A stretch of DNA of 5,402 nucleotides, taken from positions 1 through 5,402 of the forward strand of contig URJN01000160.1 of NCBI GenBank assembly GCA_900548125.1. Reading direction: 5' to 3'. Numbering within the stretch: the first letter of the stretch is position 1; every line of letters starts with the position of its first letter. The DNA comes from an uncultured Eubacteriales bacterium (GTDB taxonomy: Bacteria > Bacillota > Clostridia > Christensenellales > Aristaeellaceae). The translations under genes and the position numbers were made by a program. Positions 3,564 through 5,402 of this stretch are shown piece after piece. The notes under the pieces are model-generated. The model worked only from the letters and a program-made list of their open reading frames with translations. It had not been told where the DNA came from and did no database searches.

Positions 3564-5402
3564 TTACTTATTCAAATCGGTGCGGATGATATAAACCATA
3601 TCATGCTCCATGCCTTCGTCAACCAAATCGAAGCTGACCTCGGATGCAAACTGCTCCTTGGTGTTTTCAAACGCATCGAGTGCCTTCTGCACATCGCCGT
3701 TCAGCAGCGGCAGCACGTCGTCGCTGAGCGTCTGCTTCAGCTCATCCAGACCGTCGGCAAGCTGTGCCGTGCCATCGCTCAGCTGCACCGCGCCGTCGGA
3801 GAGCTGTGTGCTGCCTTCATGCAGCGCGGCCGCTCCCTCTGCCGCCTTGCTGACACCATCCGTATAGCTGTTCAGACCCGTCACAAAGGCATGGACGGAA
3901 TCCAGCTGCGTCTTGAGAGAATTCAGCGCTTCATAACCTGCCTTCGCGGGCGCAATGGCTTCCTCCAGCTGCTTCTGAACGGATTCGTCAGCCAGATTCT
4001 GCTCCACAAGCGCGTCAATCTGCTCGGCAACAGCCGCTTCGAGCTTGGCTTTCACGTCGTCGCTGCCCATCATCTGCTCGACAGCCGCGTTGATTTTCTG
4101 CGCCTGCTCACGCGTCACCTGACCGGCTTCAACCGCCTTGCTGTAATCCTCTGCCGTCATGTTCAGACCACTCTGGGCAAGCACACCTTCCAGCACCTGC
4201 GCCTTGACAGCCTGAGAAACGGCTTCGCGCACAGCTTTTTCCTGCTTCATGACCTCCGCCTTCACCTTCTCGCGCGCCGTTTCCTTAGCGGTTTCCAGCA
4301 GCGTTTCGGGATTGAGCTGAGCCAGCGTCGCATCCAGAACCTCAGCATAGTTTTCGCTCGTCAACTCCGGCACTGTGATACCGGCAGCATCCAGTCCCGC
4401 CGCCGCGAGCTGCTGGTTCGCCGTCTTGAGCACCGCGTCAAACAGCTGAACCGCGCCCTGATTCAGCGCGTCATTATTGGAAACCAGCGTCACCAGACCC
4501 GTTTCCAGTTCGCCTGCGCCGTCGTCAAGGTTCTTCGCGCCGTCGCTCAGGGCTTTCGCGCCATCATTCAGCTCCGCAACGCCGTCATACAGCGTGAACA
4601 GTGCGGAAAGACCGTCGTGCAGCTTGCCTTCGCCTTCCGGCAGGTCATTGCCGTCGCAAAGCGCAGTCAGTCCTGCCCGCAGTTCGTTCACATTGTCGCT
4701 CAGGTCGCCGATTTTTTCGTCAGCGGCATCGCAAAGCCAATCCACCGGATCGCTGGTCGCAAACGTCATCATCCAGCTCAAATCAGCGTGATCCGCCGTG
4801 GCGGTCATGGTGAAATGCGCCGGCAGATCGGCGTCGGCATCCATGCCCGGAACCGCCCAGCCAATCAGCAGCGTGCGGTTGCCGTCGCTGAATACCTTGC
4901 CGTTTTCAACATTCACATCGGTCAGCGTTTTATCGTCGATGGGCATGAGGGTCAGCGCGAGATACGGGATGTTCTTCTCCATCGTGAAGCTGACATCCAT
5001 CGTCACAACGCCCTGCGCGTTTTTGATTTCCTCCGCCGTGGCATCCTTGCCGTCCAGCGTGAAGGCGACATGCGGCACGATATCCGGCAGCTTGTCGGAC
5101 GTGCCCTGATAGATGATGCTGCCGCCGTCAGCCTGCCAGGTCAATGCTTCGCCATCCATGGTGAAGGTTTCATGACCGCTGACGTTTACGATATCCTTCA
5201 GCATCGAGCGATCCGAAAGAATCTCCTGCGCATCGCCGTTTTCAAGATGAACATTGTCCAGCAGAGTCTGCACCTCGCCATCATGGTTGACCACCACATA
5301 AACGCGCTCGTGCTTGACCGTTTCTGCGCTGGCGGTGCAGCCAGCCGCTACACAAAGTGCTGTCAGCAGCGCAATCGCTTGCTTTTTCATAAAGGTTTCC
5401 AT
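3564..5402 (-). CDS. Exported protein with xxxLxxG heptad repeats (YhgE/Pip-like extracytoplasmic protein)
   Basis: This protein of up to 612 residues begins at the window edge. The natural start may be the second methionine, M5 (MKKQAIALLTALCVAAGC), which gives a standard signal peptide; only a weak GGA precedes it, and signals before M1 are outside the window. Export could use lipid attachment at C22 (AAGC, a weak lipobox) or cleavage after ASA (24-26). Residues 30-220 are a beta-rich N-terminal region resembling those of clostridial secreted proteins with this heptad repeat. Two blocks of seven-residue repeats follow, with glycines at 274, 281, 288, 295 and 302, and at 516, 523, 530, 537, 544 and 551. 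A long, charged, alanine-rich helical stretch (about 365-505) lies between them. Related YhgE/Pip proteins are membrane proteins with ABC-2-type helices; this one has no C-terminal membrane segment or sortase motif and ends at RTDLNK. A role at the cell surface is inferred; no activity can be assigned. A strong terminator follows. Confidence 0.8.
   Translation of the reverse strand: METFMKKQAIALLTALCVAAGCTASAETVKHERVYVVVNHDGEVQTLLDNVHLENGDAQEILSDRSMLKDIVNVSGHETFTMDGEALTWQADGGSIIYQGTSDKLPDIVPHVAFTLDGKDATAEEIKNAQGVVTMDVSFTMEKNIPYLALTLMPIDDKTLTDVNVENGKVFSDGNRTLLIGWAVPGMDADADLPAHFTMTATADHADLSWMMTFATSDPVDWLCDAADEKIGDLSDNVNELRAGLTALCDGNDLPEGEGKLHDGLSALFTLYDGVAELNDGAKALSDGAKNLDDGAGELETGLVTLVSNNDALNQGAVQLFDAVLKTANQQLAAAGLDAAGITVPELTSENYAEVLDATLAQLNPETLLETAKETAREKVKAEVMKQEKAVREAVSQAVKAQVLEGVLAQSGLNMTAEDYSKAVEAGQVTREQAQKINAAVEQMMGSDDVKAKLEAAVAEQIDALVEQNLADESVQKQLEEAIAPAKAGYEALNSLKTQLDSVHAFVTGLNSYTDGVSKAAEGAAALHEGSTQLSDGAVQLSDGTAQLADGLDELKQTLSDDVLPLLNGDVQKALDAFENTKEQFASEVSFDLVDEGMEHDMVYIIRTDLNK
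3750..3875 (-). repeat. C-terminal block of 21-base coding repeats (xxxLxxG heptads)
   Basis: Six consecutive 21-base units encode heptads ending in DG or EG, with glycines at residues 516, 523, 530, 537, 544 and 551. The DNA itself repeats, with variants of CAGCTG and GCCGTC recurring at the same phase, so slippage between units is plausible. Confidence 0.8.
4497..4622 (-). repeat. N-terminal block of 21-base coding repeats (xxxLxxG heptads)
   Basis: This part encodes the first heptad block, with glycines at residues 264, 274, 281, 288, 295 and 302. The last four intervals are exactly seven residues; the first is ten, because of three extra residues near the start of the block. Confidence 0.75.

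Noticed and set aside
4477..4791. Serine-rich plus-strand ORFs opposite the heptad-repeat gene
   Set aside because: Their serine and proline runs are the antisense reading of the 21-base repeats; no start signal or domain supports them.

Overview
The window holds four protein genes and their control signals. It reads as ordinary chromosomal DNA from a GC-rich Firmicute, most likely a gut-type clostridium (class Clostridia). The grounds are strong GGAGG ribosome binding sites, sigma-A-like promoters with TATAAT boxes, compact U-tailed terminators, a phosphofructokinase of the pyrophosphate-type signature, and a secreted LxxG-heptad protein of a kind familiar from clostridia. This taxonomic call is an inference from style and gene content, not from a marker gene. 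No mobile element, tRNA, rRNA or CRISPR array is visible.

Layout. Positions 1-69 carry two facing terminators: the end of a plus-strand unit to the left of the window, and the terminator of the first gene. A sugar-phosphate nucleotidyltransferase-like gene (84-989, minus) and an iron-sulfur flavoprotein-like gene (1233-1865, plus) diverge from a 243-base region with one promoter for each. The nucleotidyltransferase promoter has a perfect ATCCTG-N10-CAGGAT inverted repeat around its -10 box. The flavoprotein transcript has a leader of about 90 bases with a clear hairpin. The flavoprotein gene converges on a 6-phosphofructokinase gene (2032-3252, minus), and the two probably share a bidirectional terminator (1954-1990).

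Upstream of the phosphofructokinase is a 311-base non-coding stretch (3253-3563). It contains that gene's promoter, a region with dense inverted repeats and a loose hammerhead-like core (3372-3450), and a strong terminator (3474-3524) for the last gene. That gene (3564-5402, minus, touching the right edge) encodes an exported protein with two blocks of exact seven-residue xxxLxxG repeats on either side of a long helical segment.

Function. The four genes appear to be separate transcription units rather than a pathway operon. The phosphofructokinase serves central glycolysis and probably uses pyrophosphate. The nucleotidyltransferase probably makes a nucleotide-activated sugar or alcohol. The flavoprotein is a soluble redox protein of unknown partner. 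The heptad protein acts at or outside the membrane. The points most worth a second look are the structured non-coding region at 3372-3450, the operator-like palindrome at 1023-1044, and the architecture of the heptad-repeat protein. No clearly new system is demonstrated.
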